The notes: generated by a model from the letters alone, not told the origin. DNA of 64,000 nucleotides from Marivivens sp. (GCA_024642115.1 JAHEBU010000009.1:124001-188000); one strand, 5' to 3'; shown: positions 44,575 to 54,441, counted from the stretch's first letter. Translations and numbers: made by a program.

Positions 44575-46317
44575 ATGATCTGGCGGTTGGTTGATGGGAT
44601 GGCTTTCAGGGTCGGCGTCTTGTTGACGCTGGCCTTTTTGCCTATTGGCCTGATCGCCGCGTCGCTTGCCAATCAGGTCAACGACCAGATGTCGCGCCGC
44701 AACGAAACCGCGTTGCTGGGGATCACCTTGCAAGCGTCCAGCAAGGAACAGAACCTTATCCGGGTCGCCGTGGGTGCTGGCCGGGCATTTGCCGCACAGA
44801 TCGCGTCCGAGTCAGTGCTACCGACAAATTGCAGCGACCCGTTCATCAATTTTTCCGCCGAAAACCCGGCCTTTTCATTCGTAGGCTATGTGGCCTCAGA
44901 TGGTCGCGTAACCTGCGGTTCGACGGGTGTTGGAACGGATTTATCCGATCAGCCGATTACCCAGTCTACGGCGAGAAATCCGGTTGAAGGCGCAAATGTC
45001 AGCCTTGACGCACCGGTGTCAAAGACGGCTGTCATTGCCATCACCATTCCCGTCCTCAAAGAGGGCAAGTACGGCGGTTTTGTTGCGATGTCGCTGCCCC
45101 ATTCGGGCCTGATCGAGAGGCCATTCGCCTCTGATGACGCGGTTCAGAATCTCGACCTCATCACCTTCAACGAAGTTGGCACGATCCTGACGACCACCGG
45201 TGACTTTGCGACGGCACCAGCCACTCTTCCTTCGGGCGAGCCGCTAAGTTCGCTGATCAGTCGGTCCGGCACGGCCTTTACTCAAAGGACCCCGAGCGGA
45301 GAAATCAGGAGCTTTGCCGTCACGACCATTCTTGAGGGCAAGGTGTTTGCCATCGGCAGCCTGCCCGTCAAACAGTTTGGAGGACTGACGTCCGCTGGAA
45401 CACTGTCCCCTCTGATTTTTCCGGCGTTGATGTGGCTGGTCAGTCTGGGCGTTGCCTATTTTGCAGTCCATCGGTTAGCCCTGAACCACATCAGCCGCAT
45501 TCGGCGGGACATGGAAAGGTTTACGCTGTCCCGCAGACGCGGCGACACGCGGGCCGATTTTTCAACCCCATTGGAGATCCGCGAGATCGAGCAGACCTGG
45601 CGCGGTTTGGCCGATACGATCCTGCGCGAAGAGGCCGAGTTGGTGAATGTCATTCTCGACAAGAATGTCCTGCTCAAGGAGGTTCACCACAGGGTCAAGA
45701 ACAACCTTCAGCTTATCAATTCGATCGTCAACATGAAGGCCCGGCGGGCCACGAGCCCCGAAGCGCGTCATGCCCTGAAAGAGGTGCAGATGCGCGTCAT
45801 GAGCATCGCGATTGTCCACCGGGCGCTGTATGAAACCTCGACTGAAAGCCAGGTCAGCGCGAATGAGGTGCTTGAAACGGTCATCAACGAATCCATTGAC
45901 TCTTCGATCGACGCGTCGTGGGATATTGATGTTCGTCTCGATCTGAACCCAATCGTCCTGTATCCCGATCAGGCCGTGCCGCTCGCCCTGTTGGCTGCGG
46001 AAACGTCGATCAATGCGGCAAAATTCGTCGGCAAAAACGACAAGGGACGGCCGTTCATCATGGCGTCGCTCAAGGCGCATGGAAAGAATGGTGCGATCTT
46101 CGAGATGCGGAATTCAACCGGAACCCATCTTAATCCGGATGTGAATATCCAAGGTACGCGGTTGGGCAAGAACCTGATCGCGGCCTTTGCACAGCAGCTC
46201 AATGGCGAGTTTCAGACCATCGAAGAAAACGGTACCTATATCTTTAGCGTGTCATTCGATATCGCCGGGTTCACCGAAGCGCCTCAGGATTCGACTATTC
46301 CCCCTGGCCACTACTGA
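44575..46317 (+). CDS. HisKA_2 sensor histidine kinase (probable PhyR kinase)
   Basis: 580 residues. Membrane segments at about 11-31 and 278-300 enclose a ~245-residue periplasmic sensor region (CHASE/dCache-like, with SFVGYVASDGRVTCGSTGVG). A short HAMP-like link precedes the HisKA_2 dimer domain: NVLLKEVHHRVKNNLQLINSIVNMKARR, His371/372. The ATPase part is shorter than usual (LLAAETSINAAKFVGK for the N box, IQGTRLGKNLIAAFAQQLNG for the G box). The gene directly follows ecfG, the usual site for the kinase that phosphorylates PhyR. Signal unknown. Confidence 0.9.
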   Translation: MIWRLVDGMAFRVGVLLTLAFLPIGLIAASLANQVNDQMSRRNETALLGITLQASSKEQNLIRVAVGAGRAFAAQIASESVLPTNCSDPFINFSAENPAFSFVGYVASDGRVTCGSTGVGTDLSDQPITQSTARNPVEGANVSLDAPVSKTAVIAITIPVLKEGKYGGFVAMSLPHSGLIERPFASDDAVQNLDLITFNEVGTILTTTGDFATAPATLPSGEPLSSLISRSGTAFTQRTPSGEIRSFAVTTILEGKVFAIGSLPVKQFGGLTSAGTLSPLIFPALMWLVSLGVAYFAVHRLALNHISRIRRDMERFTLSRRRGDTRADFSTPLEIREIEQTWRGLADTILREEAELVNVILDKNVLLKEVHHRVKNNLQLINSIVNMKARRATSPEARHALKEVQMRVMSIAIVHRALYETSTESQVSANEVLETVINESIDSSIDASWDIDVRLDLNPIVLYPDQAVPLALLAAETSINAAKFVGKNDKGRPFIMASLKAHGKNGAIFEMRNSTGTHLNPDVNIQGTRLGKNLIAAFAQQLNGEFQTIEENGTYIFSVSFDIAGFTEAPQDSTIPPGHY

Positions 46318-46319
46318 TC

Positions 46320-46350
46320 AGGCCCGTCCCTATTCTGGCGGGGCCTTTTC
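46320..46350 (+). terminator. Possible terminator after the kinase gene
   Basis: AGGCCC (46320-46325) pairs with GGGCCT (46341-46346), followed by TTT(T). The hairpin overlaps the last codons of the converging kpsT gene. The long loop makes this weak. Confidence 0.4.
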
Positions 46351-46998
46351 CATGTTTTCCATGTGGAATGCGATAGCCTCCTCGAGGTCATCGAAATAGG
46401 TCATCACGCCGTTTTCCAGCACTGCGCCCGATTTGCACATCGACCGAAGCTGACCGATGGAGTGAGAGACCACGAGAGCCCCCGCAGACGCCATCCTGTC
46501 ATTGAAAACCGCGGTGCTTTTCCGTTTGAAGGCCGCGTCGCCAACCGCCGTCACCTCGTCCACCAGATAGGTGTCAAAGGATATTCCCATCGAAGCCCCA
46601 AATGTCAGCCGGGCGCGCATACCCGACGAATAAGTCTTGAACGGCTCGTGAAAATTTCGACCCAGCTCTGCAAAGTCCTGCACGTAGTCGGCAAGTTCGT
46701 CCGTATCGACGCCATAGATCCGCGCAAGAAAGCGGACATTCTGCGACCCGGTGAGTTCGGGGTGGAACGACCCCGCAAATCCGACCGGCCACGAAATCGT
46801 CCCGGTCGAATACAGTCTGCCAGACGTCGGCTCCATCGTGCCGGAAATGATGTTCATGAAGGTCGATTTACCCGCCCCGTTGCGCCCCATCAGCGCCACC
46901 GAAACCCCCGACGGGAACACCACATTGACGTTTTTCAGGACCGTCTTGGGATCACCCGACATCCGGAACACCTTGGTCAGGTTTTCTGCGATGATCAT
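46330..46998 (-). CDS. kpsT: Capsule ABC exporter ATPase (KpsT type)
   Basis: 222 residues. ABC ATPase energising polysaccharide export with KpsM. Walker A LMGRNGAGKSTFMNIISG, preceded by VFPSGVSVALMG; signature YSSGMRARLTFGASMGI; Walker B/D-loop FDTYLVDEVTAVGDAAFKRKS; switch VVSHSIGQL. The N-terminal MIIAENLTKVFRMSGDPKTVLKNVNVVFPSGV is typical of KpsT/CtrD/BexA. Start 11 bases after the kpsE-type gene, same operon. Confidence 0.94.
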   Translation of the reverse strand: MIIAENLTKVFRMSGDPKTVLKNVNVVFPSGVSVALMGRNGAGKSTFMNIISGTMEPTSGRLYSTGTISWPVGFAGSFHPELTGSQNVRFLARIYGVDTDELADYVQDFAELGRNFHEPFKTYSSGMRARLTFGASMGISFDTYLVDEVTAVGDAAFKRKSTAVFNDRMASAGALVVSHSIGQLRSMCKSGAVLENGVMTYFDDLEEAIAFHMENMEKAPPE

Positions 46999-47009
46999 GG
47001 TGGGCGTCT

Positions 47010-48362
47010 CTACCGACGGTCGCGGATCGCATAAAAGACCAGGACCCCAATGGCCCAGATCACGAACAGAAACAGGCAGATCATTCCCAGAAGAATACCG
47101 CGTTGCGGATATTCAGCGCGTTCGGCCAGTGTCGGTGACACATAGGCACCAAGGTACAACGATTTGCGCCGCGCCTCGGCCTGAGCGGAGTCGAACGTGG
47201 CGAGCGCCGAGGTATAGGTGCGTTCGGCAAATTCCTGATCGACGTTCAGTCGTTCGAATTCACCGATGATTTCGGCATAGGCGGTGCCGCCGACAAGTCC
47301 GTCACCAAACCCCATCTTTTGCCGCTCTTCCGCGATCCGTTCATTGATGACCCTGATCCGTCGCTCGGCCTGCGTGATCCGGGGGTCGTCGGAGTTGGTC
47401 GTTCCGCGCAGCAGGTCAAGGTCGATCAGCGCGGTTGCCAATTGAGATTGAAGATTTCCCAGCAGTCCAGCCTGGCTCTGCACATCGGTCGTTGGGTCCA
47501 CGATCTGATAGCGGTTACGGAAACTGGTGATCGCGGCGCGGGCGACCTTGAGCCGATCTACCGACTGCTCCAACTCTTCGCGCGAGTATTTGAGGGCGTC
47601 TTCGCGGGCGATGTCGTTGAGCGAGTTAATCATCGTCGAGCTTTTGTCAAAAATGCCTTGCGCGATTCGTTGCGCGTCGTCGGCCCGGAACGCCAGCACC
47701 CGCAATTCGATCAGCCCGGTCGAGCTGTCGTAGTAGATGCGAACCATCCGACCCCAGTAATTCACGAGATCCTCAATCGTGCCCGAGTTGTCGAAGGCAA
47801 ATACAGGGTCGTTGGTCGGGATCGACCATATCTGCCGAAGGCCCAGGTCCTTGTCGAGGTCAGAGACGAGTTTCTGGCTCTGGATGAACTGATAAAGAAC
47901 GTCCATGTCTGACGAGCTGGAGCCGACAAGGTTGTTGATCCCACCCAGCAATTCGATGGCCGAGGTCGAGTTTTCCTTGCGCACCGAAAAGCCGACGGTT
48001 GACGCATATTGGTCGGCCGCCCTGGTCCACAGATACCATCCTGCAGTCGCGCCCGGCAGGATCACGAAGATCAGGAAGGACAGGATGACGAACCAATGAC
48101 GACGACGAAACTGCGTCCGGGTTGCCGCCTTCCTGATCTCGACAGGGGGCTTGTTCTGTGGCGGCAGCCGCTTGGCCCTGGTGGGCGCGGCAGGGGCGTC
48201 GGGCGCAGGTGTGTCGGTTCGGGACGGGCCCGGCGTGACCACGTTAGCGACTGGCGGTTGCGGGGTTTCGCTCTGGTCGTCCGATGTCGAACCGTCAGGT
48301 CGGATGGTCGATGTCACAAGAGGTCCAGTTCGGAAATTGATACCGTGTCCTGTTTGGTACAT
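47010..48362 (-). CDS. kpsE: Capsule export inner-membrane/periplasmic adaptor (KpsE/CtrB/BexC type)
   Basis: About 450 residues. After a ~95-residue Pro/Ala-rich cytosolic N-tail there is a membrane segment (WFVILSFLIFVILPGATAGWYLW), then the Wzz-like periplasmic part: ADQYASTVGFSVRKENSTSAIELLGGI and a long coiled coil (about 250-400). A second segment sits at the C-terminus (GILLGMICLFLFVIWAIGVLVFYAI). KpsE bridges the KpsMT transporter and the outer-membrane KpsD/Wza channel. Start choice uncertain: ATG 48362 chosen so that a promoter gap of 92 bases remains to the divergent kpsM; the frame is open to 48440. Confidence 0.88.
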   Translation of the reverse strand: MYQTGHGINFRTGPLVTSTIRPDGSTSDDQSETPQPPVANVVTPGPSRTDTPAPDAPAAPTRAKRLPPQNKPPVEIRKAATRTQFRRRHWFVILSFLIFVILPGATAGWYLWTRAADQYASTVGFSVRKENSTSAIELLGGINNLVGSSSSDMDVLYQFIQSQKLVSDLDKDLGLRQIWSIPTNDPVFAFDNSGTIEDLVNYWGRMVRIYYDSSTGLIELRVLAFRADDAQRIAQGIFDKSSTMINSLNDIAREDALKYSREELEQSVDRLKVARAAITSFRNRYQIVDPTTDVQSQAGLLGNLQSQLATALIDLDLLRGTTNSDDPRITQAERRIRVINERIAEERQKMGFGDGLVGGTAYAEIIGEFERLNVDQEFAERTYTSALATFDSAQAEARRKSLYLGAYVSPTLAERAEYPQRGILLGMICLFLFVIWAIGVLVFYAIRDRR

Positions 48363-48454
48363 AAAACAGACGAACAACACCAGTTGTTTCAGGATCGGTG
48401 ACCTGTCCGGATGACCACGGGCGCGGACCTTTTTCGGCAAATGCGCGGGGCGAA

Positions 48455-49291
48455 ATGGCTTATTTGACTGGAGACGAAGGAGCGCTATCGCCCGCCCGTG
48501 TTCCGCAGGCGCCCAGCCCCCATCGGCGGCGTTTCGCCAGCATGAGGGCCATTCTGGCGCTGTCTTTGCGCGAAATGTCCACCACCTATGGCAAATCGCC
48601 GGGGGGATATCTGTGGGCCGTGCTCGAGCCTGTGGGCGGAATTGCCATGCTGTCGCTGGTCTTTTCGATCACGTTCCGATCTCCGGACATCGGGATAAAC
48701 TTTCAGATATTCTATGCAACCGGCATGATCCCGTTCATCGCCTTTAACGCTTTGTCATCACGGATCGCTTCGACCCTTATCTTTTCGAGGGCGTTGCTCA
48801 ACTACCCCACAGTCACCTATGTCGATGCCTTTCTGGCGCGGGTTCTTGTGAATGTCGCGACGCAGATCATGGTGGCCTATGTCGTGTTCGGGGGAATCCT
48901 GCTGATCTATGAGACCCGAACAGACCCTCAGCCGATGGGGATTGCCCTGTCTCTGGCGATGACCTTCTTGCTTGCGCTGGGCGTCGGGATGATGAACAGT
49001 TTTCTGTTCGCGATGTTTCCGGTCTGGCAGCAGGTGTGGGGCATCGTCACCCGCCCCCTGATCATCGTGTCCGGGGTGCTGTTTTCGTTCGGCAATATCC
49101 CGAACCCTTACCGGTCTTACCTCTGGTGGAATCCGCTGGTTCACGTCATCGGTCAGATGCGCAAGTCGTTCTATCCGACCTACGATTCCAGTTACCTGTC
49201 CCTAACCTATGTGTTCGCCCTGTCGCTGATCCTGATCATGGGCGCCTTGGTAATGCTGAACCGGTATCACCGGGAACTGTTGCAGAACTGA
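48455..49291 (+). CDS. kpsM: Capsule ABC exporter permease (KpsM type)
   Basis: About 278 residues (ATG 48455; open frame from 48398). ABC-2 permease: RAILALSLREMSTTYGKSPGGYLWAVLEPVGGIAMLSLVFS is the characteristic KpsM start, followed by six hydrophobic segments, with GVGMMNSFLFAMFPVWQQVWGIVTRPLIIVSGVLFS and NPLVHVIGQMRKSFYPTYDSSYLSLTYVF at the end. Pairs with KpsT. It is divergent from kpsE-kpsT rather than in the same operon, which is less common. Confidence 0.92.
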   Translation: MAYLTGDEGALSPARVPQAPSPHRRRFASMRAILALSLREMSTTYGKSPGGYLWAVLEPVGGIAMLSLVFSITFRSPDIGINFQIFYATGMIPFIAFNALSSRIASTLIFSRALLNYPTVTYVDAFLARVLVNVATQIMVAYVVFGGILLIYETRTDPQPMGIALSLAMTFLLALGVGMMNSFLFAMFPVWQQVWGIVTRPLIIVSGVLFSFGNIPNPYRSYLWWNPLVHVIGQMRKSFYPTYDSSYLSLTYVFALSLILIMGALVMLNRYHRELLQN

Positions 49292-49312
49292 CGCCCAAGA
49301 TCGAGACGGTGC

Positions 49313-50470
49313 TCACCGCCAGAGAGACACACAGGGGATTTTCGTCGTGTCGCAACGATCAGCATATTTCTGGGCGATCTCGCGCACTTCGTCCATCACC
49401 CCTTGGGACAGCTTGATCGGGTCAAGCCCAAGCCCGAGGAACCGGTCGTTCGTCACATGCAGGTCGTTTTCGGCGGCTTCGTTGCGCGGGTTGTCGAGAT
49501 AGGCAATCTCTGCCCCCATCATGTCGTGGATCATCTGGGCCAGATCGCGGACCCGGTGGGTTTCGGTCATCTGGTTGAGGATGTTCACCCGTTCGCCTTT
49601 TTGCGGGGGATTGTTCAGTGCCAGTTCTATGCAGCGGCAGGTGTCGCGGATGTGGATGAACGCCCGAGTTTGCCCGCCTGTCCCATGCACCGTCATGGGA
49701 TATTTGACAGCGGCCTGCATGATGAAGCGGTTGAGCACCGTTCCGTAGTCGCCATCGTAGTCAAAGCGGTTGATCAGCCGTTCGTCCATCTTGGTTTCTT
49801 CGGTCTGGGTTCCCCATACGATCCCTTGGTGCAGGTCGGTGACCTTGACCTTGTCGTTCTTGTTGTAGAACGCAAAAAGCAACTGATCCTGCGACTTGGT
49901 CATGTGATAGATCGAGCCGGGATTGGTGGGATACAGGATTTCGGTCTCGGTCTCGCCCTGCGGGGTGTCGATTTTCACCTTGAGGTAGCCCTCGGGGATC
50001 TTCATTCCCGCCGTGCCATAGCCGTAGACGCCCATCGTCCCGAGGTGGATCAGGTGGATATCCTGACCGGATTCGACGATGGCCGCCAGCACGTCGTTGG
50101 TGGCATTGATGTTGTTGCGGACGGTGTAGCGTTTGTGCGCCGATGATTTCATCGAATAGGGGGCGGCACGCTGTTCGGCAAAGTGGATGATCGCATCGGG
50201 CTTTTCATCCTGGATCAGCGTCAGAAGCCGGTGATAATGCTCGCCCACGGTAAAGTTGAGGTACTTGATCTCTTGGCCGGTCAGTTCTTTCCAGACGCGG
50301 ATCCGCTCACCGATCGGGCGGATCGGGGTTAGGCTGTCCACCTCGAGTTCAATGTCGATTTCCCGACGGGAGAGGTTGTCGACGATGATGACGTCGTGAC
50401 CCCTTCGGGACAGGTACAACGCGTTCGGCCAGCCGCAAAAGCCGTCCCCACCAAGAATGATGACCTTCAT
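49313..50470 (-). CDS. sqdB: UDP-sulfoquinovose synthase (SQD1/SqdB type)
   Basis: 385 residues from the ATG at 50470. The N-terminus [36 protein letters not shown] is diagnostic of the SQD1 family (GDGFCGWP). [11 protein letters not shown] supplies the Thr, and [15 protein letters not shown] supplies Tyr/Lys of the catalytic triad; [12 protein letters not shown] and [21 protein letters not shown] complete the family signature. The enzyme makes UDP-sulfoquinovose from UDP-glucose and sulfite. In photosynthetic bacteria this feeds the sulfolipid SQDG, but here the gene lies among capsule genes. No SqdX/SqdD-type lipid transferase is adjacent. Confidence 0.93.
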   Translation of the reverse strand: MKVIILGGDGFCGWPNALYLSRRGHDVIIVDNLSRREIDIELEVDSLTPIRPIGERIRVWKELTGQEIKYLNFTVGEHYHRLLTLIQDEKPDAIIHFAEQRAAPYSMKSSAHKRYTVRNNINATNDVLAAIVESGQDIHLIHLGTMGVYGYGTAGMKIPEGYLKVKIDTPQGETETEILYPTNPGSIYHMTKSQDQLLFAFYNKNDKVKVTDLHQGIVWGTQTEETKMDERLINRFDYDGDYGTVLNRFIMQAAVKYPMTVHGTGGQTRAFIHIRDTCRCIELALNNPPQKGERVNILNQMTETHRVRDLAQMIHDMMGAEIAYLDNPRNEAAENDLHVTNDRFLGLGLDPIKLSQGVMDEVREIAQKYADRCDTTKIPCVSLWR

Positions 50471-50733
50471 GAGTACCCCTGAGTTTACACAGCAATCGAA
50501 CTTTCGGGCGCTTATAGTCGAGTTGTTCAACCAAATGGAAGAGAAGCTGAATCGGCATCGCCAAACGCCCCAACGAGCCACAGATCTGGTTCGCCGTGGA
50601 CAAATACGAGGCCCATCCGACGCAACATTCTGACCGAGCTCTGCGGTCGTCGGCGCCGCACCAGACCTGGCTGACCTGCCGGCCAGAACAACCGGTGTAA
50701 AAAGGCAAAGATGGTCCTATCTACCTGTATCAA

Positions 50734-53331
50734 TTACTTTTTGGGCTCTTTATCAGCGCCAAAAACATCCAGAACGACGCTTGCGTGCTGGTCCTTGCTG
50801 CGTTCGATCAACAGCAGGTTGCGCAGCCTCAGGGCGTCGGCCCGTGCGGTTTGTCCGTCCATCAGGACGTCACGGATTGCGGTCACCCAAACCTGTGGCG
50901 TTGCGTCTTGGCTGATAGGACGGCTCATGCCGGTGCGCAGAATCTCGCCGGTGCCGCCGACATCGCTGCCGATCAGGGGCAGGCCTGTCATCGCGATTTC
51001 AAGCAAGATCGTCGGCACGCCGTCCCAAGCGGAGGTGTAGAGAAAGAGGTCAGCCTCGTGAACCGGCAGGTCGCTGAACCGTGCATAGGCTGGTTTTCGG
51101 ATCACGTTCGCGGGTTGCGGCGGAAGGGCTTCGGTCGAGCCCATGACGACATCGCCCCACATCCTGAAATCGCAGTCCGGCATCGCAGAGGCGATTGCAA
51201 AGAGAAGATCGACCCGCTTTTGCGGATCGAGCCGCCCCGCCCAAAAGATTTGCGGGCGCCGCTCTGGCACCGTGTCCGGCGCCGATGCGATCGGGATGGT
51301 CGTGTCGACGGGCGCGGGCAGGACCCGAAGTTTTTGCGCCTGATCGCCCGTCAGCAGATACCTGTCCCGCAGTTCCTGTGACAAGGCCACGCTGTCGGTC
51401 AGCACCGACGTCAGCTGGTCAAAATGTCGATAGAACCGCCGCAGCGCGTAGCCGGTCCAATGGCCGGCCTCATTCCGTTCGTTGCACAGCAACACGGCGT
51501 GAACATCCATCGCCGCAGCAAGTGCCGATCCGTAGGGCGTCATCGTATCCCACAGCAGTCGCGAATTGATGTTCACGACGGCGTCGGGATGCAGCGACCG
51601 CAGGAATTCGGCCAAAACTCTCTGCCGCCCATCGGCCTGTCCTTCGGACACGAGAGAGGCGAAATCGACGTGTCGGACGCCAGCCGGAAACTTGCCGTCG
51701 GGCATTTCACCCGCCTTGTCGGTGCTGACCACGATGACCTGATCCGCACCAAATGTTTCAGCCAGAACGCGGGCCAGATGCCCTTCGACCCGAGGGGCCG
51801 ACCCGAATCGCGCCCGGTTGACGCACAGAACAAAACGCGCCCGACGATGGCCGACTGCACTCTGAAGCCGCCAGAGCGACGCGATGCGCCGCATCGGGTC
51901 AACCGTATGGAACGGGGGTACCTTGACCTGAAGTGCAGCGGGCCACCCCCCTTCGACCAAGGGTTCGACATGGGCCGCGATGGTCACCTGTTCGCCCAGC
52001 GCCCCCCCTTCGAACCGGGTTCGCAGATCGTCATAGCGGGATTTCCAAAGGTCAAAGGCCTGTTCGGGGCTATGTCCTGTCAATCGCGAGATAGTGTCGA
52101 ATTCGGGCAGGACCGGGCTGACCGGGCAAGCCTGACGTCCCTTGGTCAGCCAGTGATAAAACGGGTTTTCGCCCGATTTGGCGAGTGTCGGGGTCTGCTG
52201 CTGATAGGTTCGCGTCGAGAAATAGGGCGAGGGGTCCCGCCCTTCTTCGGCACCTGCCCGCAGATAGTGGGCCACCGGGTCGATCTCTTCCTGCCCAAGG
52301 ATGTCAGGATAGCGGGAAAGATAGAAGGCATGATCAAAGCTTTGTTTGACCGTGTCATATACCTGTTTGTTCGGCGCGTGCCCCTGCCGCTGGCGGGCTC
52401 GGTCGATCCGTTGTGCAAAGATTGGTCCGTAGTGTGGCAAGGCTGACGTGGGTTCAAACCGCGGCCCCGGATCGGTGGCGCCTCGAGGAAGGACCGCCTC
52501 GAGCGCACGCGCCAGAAATCCCGCTTTGGTTGTCTGCGGGGGCGGTGGGGTGGCGACCTTTCCGCCCAGACCGCCGACTGTATCAATCGCCATGGCCGCG
52601 ACTTGCCGAACCAAGGATCGTCGCGCCCGGCTTTCGGTCACCAGCGACTCGTCCCGTCGCCGTTTAAAGATGATCGTGTCCGGCGCATTCAGGTGTGTCC
52701 AGCCCGCCGCCATGGTTTCGATCGAAAACTGCCAATCCTGAAAGGAGAGCCCAGCGGGAATATCCCGGCTGACATAGGGATGGTCCAGATGCGCTTCGCG
52801 CGGGGCCATGCACAGGCTGTCATAGTAATTCATGAAGTAGAAATAATACGGCGTGAACAAGGGGTCGTCCTGTTCGGGCAGGGAAAAGACCGACGTCGTT
52901 CCATCAAATAGCCAATTGACCTCGGGGTGGACGATGGCGCGAATTCCAGCAGATTCGGCCTGACGCAGCCGTCCGATCCCACGCACCAGCCAGTTTTCCG
53001 AGAATAGGTCATCGGCATCCAGAAACGCGATGTACCGGCCTTTGGTCAGGGGGACGATTTCATTGCGCGCGAGCCCAAGATCGCCTTGATCAAGCGTCCG
53101 TCTGTCCCAGGGATCAAGGGCCGCTTGGCCGAACCACGCCTTGGTCGCATCGGTCGGCCGATCCAGCACGATCAACCGCTCGACCGTGATCCCCGCGGCT
53201 TCGGCCATTGTGATGGCCGCATTAGCGGACGAAACGGTCGGCCCGGACACCAGCGTTTCGTCATGCGCCGTGAGGACAACAGAAAGGTCGATCTGCGTTA
53301 CCACCCCGAGCCCGATCCTTGTCACTGGCAA
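50734..53331 (-). CDS. Two-domain glycosyltransferase (GT2-like plus GT4)
   Basis: 865 residues. N-terminal GT2-like fold (about 15-260): IDLSVVLTAHDETLVSGPTVSS, then LTKGRYIAFLDADDLFSENWLV with the DxD. The middle (about 310-470) contains QSFDHAFYLSRYPDI...GAEEGRDPSPYFSTRTY, a repeat type common in large glycosyltransferases. The C-terminal GT4 domain (about 510-850) shows PQIFWAGRLDPQKRVDLLFAI and ADLFLYTSAWDGVPTILLEIAMTGLPLIGSDVGGTGEIL. The frame opens with a TTG at 53331; GTG codons at 53325 and 53304 are alternatives. Substrates unknown. The 263-base gap before sqdB (50471-50733) shows nothing I can assign. Confidence 0.88.
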   Translation of the reverse strand: MPVTRIGLGVVTQIDLSVVLTAHDETLVSGPTVSSANAAITMAEAAGITVERLIVLDRPTDATKAWFGQAALDPWDRRTLDQGDLGLARNEIVPLTKGRYIAFLDADDLFSENWLVRGIGRLRQAESAGIRAIVHPEVNWLFDGTTSVFSLPEQDDPLFTPYYFYFMNYYDSLCMAPREAHLDHPYVSRDIPAGLSFQDWQFSIETMAAGWTHLNAPDTIIFKRRRDESLVTESRARRSLVRQVAAMAIDTVGGLGGKVATPPPPQTTKAGFLARALEAVLPRGATDPGPRFEPTSALPHYGPIFAQRIDRARQRQGHAPNKQVYDTVKQSFDHAFYLSRYPDILGQEEIDPVAHYLRAGAEEGRDPSPYFSTRTYQQQTPTLAKSGENPFYHWLTKGRQACPVSPVLPEFDTISRLTGHSPEQAFDLWKSRYDDLRTRFEGGALGEQVTIAAHVEPLVEGGWPAALQVKVPPFHTVDPMRRIASLWRLQSAVGHRRARFVLCVNRARFGSAPRVEGHLARVLAETFGADQVIVVSTDKAGEMPDGKFPAGVRHVDFASLVSEGQADGRQRVLAEFLRSLHPDAVVNINSRLLWDTMTPYGSALAAAMDVHAVLLCNERNEAGHWTGYALRRFYRHFDQLTSVLTDSVALSQELRDRYLLTGDQAQKLRVLPAPVDTTIPIASAPDTVPERRPQIFWAGRLDPQKRVDLLFAIASAMPDCDFRMWGDVVMGSTEALPPQPANVIRKPAYARFSDLPVHEADLFLYTSAWDGVPTILLEIAMTGLPLIGSDVGGTGEILRTGMSRPISQDATPQVWVTAIRDVLMDGQTARADALRLRNLLLIERSKDQHASVVLDVFGADKEPKK

Positions 53332-53474
53332 ATTGTCAGATCATCCGACCAACAAAGTGATTAGCAGAGCGGGTGTTCGAGAGCAAATCGCCGCAACCCG
53401 GAACGTGGGCGTTTGAAGTTTCCAGTGCCGGGCGTTAGATGCAACCCACTTTGCACATGGGGCAGGACGATCCG

Positions 53475-54437
53475 ATGATGATAAACTCGACCGCAATGAT
53501 CCTGATCGGGGGCTTTGGATTCGTGGGCCGCAATATTCTTGAAGTGCTCGACGGATCGCCCGAGTTCGCCGGTCTTTCCCCTGTTGTGATTGACGATCTT
53601 TCGAATGCCGCACCCGGCGACGCCGACCTTGATGTACCTGCCTATCGCGGCGGGTATGAAGACGCGGCGGCCCTGTCGTTTCTGGATGACCTTTGCGCCG
53701 ACACTCCGACGGGCCGCATCTTTGTCTTTCTGGCAGGGGAAACGCGGGTGGCCGAATCCAAGGATCGGCCGCTGGATTTCATCGAGGCCAACATCACCCA
53801 ACCCTCGACCTTTGTGCTGAACGCGATTCGACCCGGCGACCACTTTATTCTGATTTCGACCGCAGGCGCCTTGTTCGACGGTACGTTCGAAGTGCGCACC
53901 ACTTCGGCCTACTGCCCCAAGAATTTCTATGGGGCGACCAAGGCCGCCGAAGAGATGATCCTTGAAAAGCTGGTCGAGTTGCGGGGCGGCACGTTTTCGG
54001 TCGTTCGCATGACCAACGTCTATGGCCGCCATTCCGACAACAAGAAAAGCGCAATTCACGCCTTTACCCGCGCCGTCATCGAAGGTCGCCAGGTGTTTAT
54101 CAATGGCGACGGCGGACAAAGCCGGGACTTTATCTATGCAGGCGACATCGGTCGGGGCATCGCCACGCAAGCCAAACGGGTGCGCGACGGGGTCAAATAT
54201 CACAAGGTGAACATGCTGGGCGCGGGTGTTTCCACGTCGCTAATGGATGTGGTGGCCGCGATTGAAGAGGCGTCCGGCAAAACGCTCGCCTATGAAAAGA
54301 TCCCCGCCGAAGATTTGCTCAAGACCGAACCGCGGGATGTGATCGCGTCGAAAGAAGATGTGCGGGTCCTGTTAGGCGAGGGGACTACGCCGCTGGTCGA
54401 TGGCATCCGCAAGACCTACGACTATTACGCAGGCTGA
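53475..54437 (+). CDS. NAD-dependent epimerase/dehydratase (UDP-sugar)
   Basis: 320 residues from the ATG at 53475 (AGGA 8 bases upstream). Extended SDR: MILIGGFGFVGRNILEVLDG, VFLAGETRVAESKDRPLDFIEANITQP, LISTAGALFDG, YCPKNFYGATKAAEEMI (Tyr/Lys pair), VVRMTNVYGRHSDNKKSAIHAFTRAVIEGRQVFINGDGGQSRDFIYAGDIGRGI. The pattern fits UDP-glucose/galactose 4-epimerase or dTDP/UDP-sugar epimerases. It lies just before glf, so a 4-epimerase supplying UDP-galactose for UDP-Galf synthesis is the attractive guess. Confidence 0.87.
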   Translation: MMINSTAMILIGGFGFVGRNILEVLDGSPEFAGLSPVVIDDLSNAAPGDADLDVPAYRGGYEDAAALSFLDDLCADTPTGRIFVFLAGETRVAESKDRPLDFIEANITQPSTFVLNAIRPGDHFILISTAGALFDGTFEVRTTSAYCPKNFYGATKAAEEMILEKLVELRGGTFSVVRMTNVYGRHSDNKKSAIHAFTRAVIEGRQVFINGDGGQSRDFIYAGDIGRGIATQAKRVRDGVKYHKVNMLGAGVSTSLMDVVAAIEEASGKTLAYEKIPAEDLLKTEPRDVIASKEDVRVLLGEGTTPLVDGIRKTYDYYAG

Positions 54438-54441
54438 CGCG

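Noticed and set aside
50527-50733. 68-codon minus-strand frame in the sqdB-glycosyltransferase gap
   Set aside because: TTG start without a ribosome site and no recognisable content.
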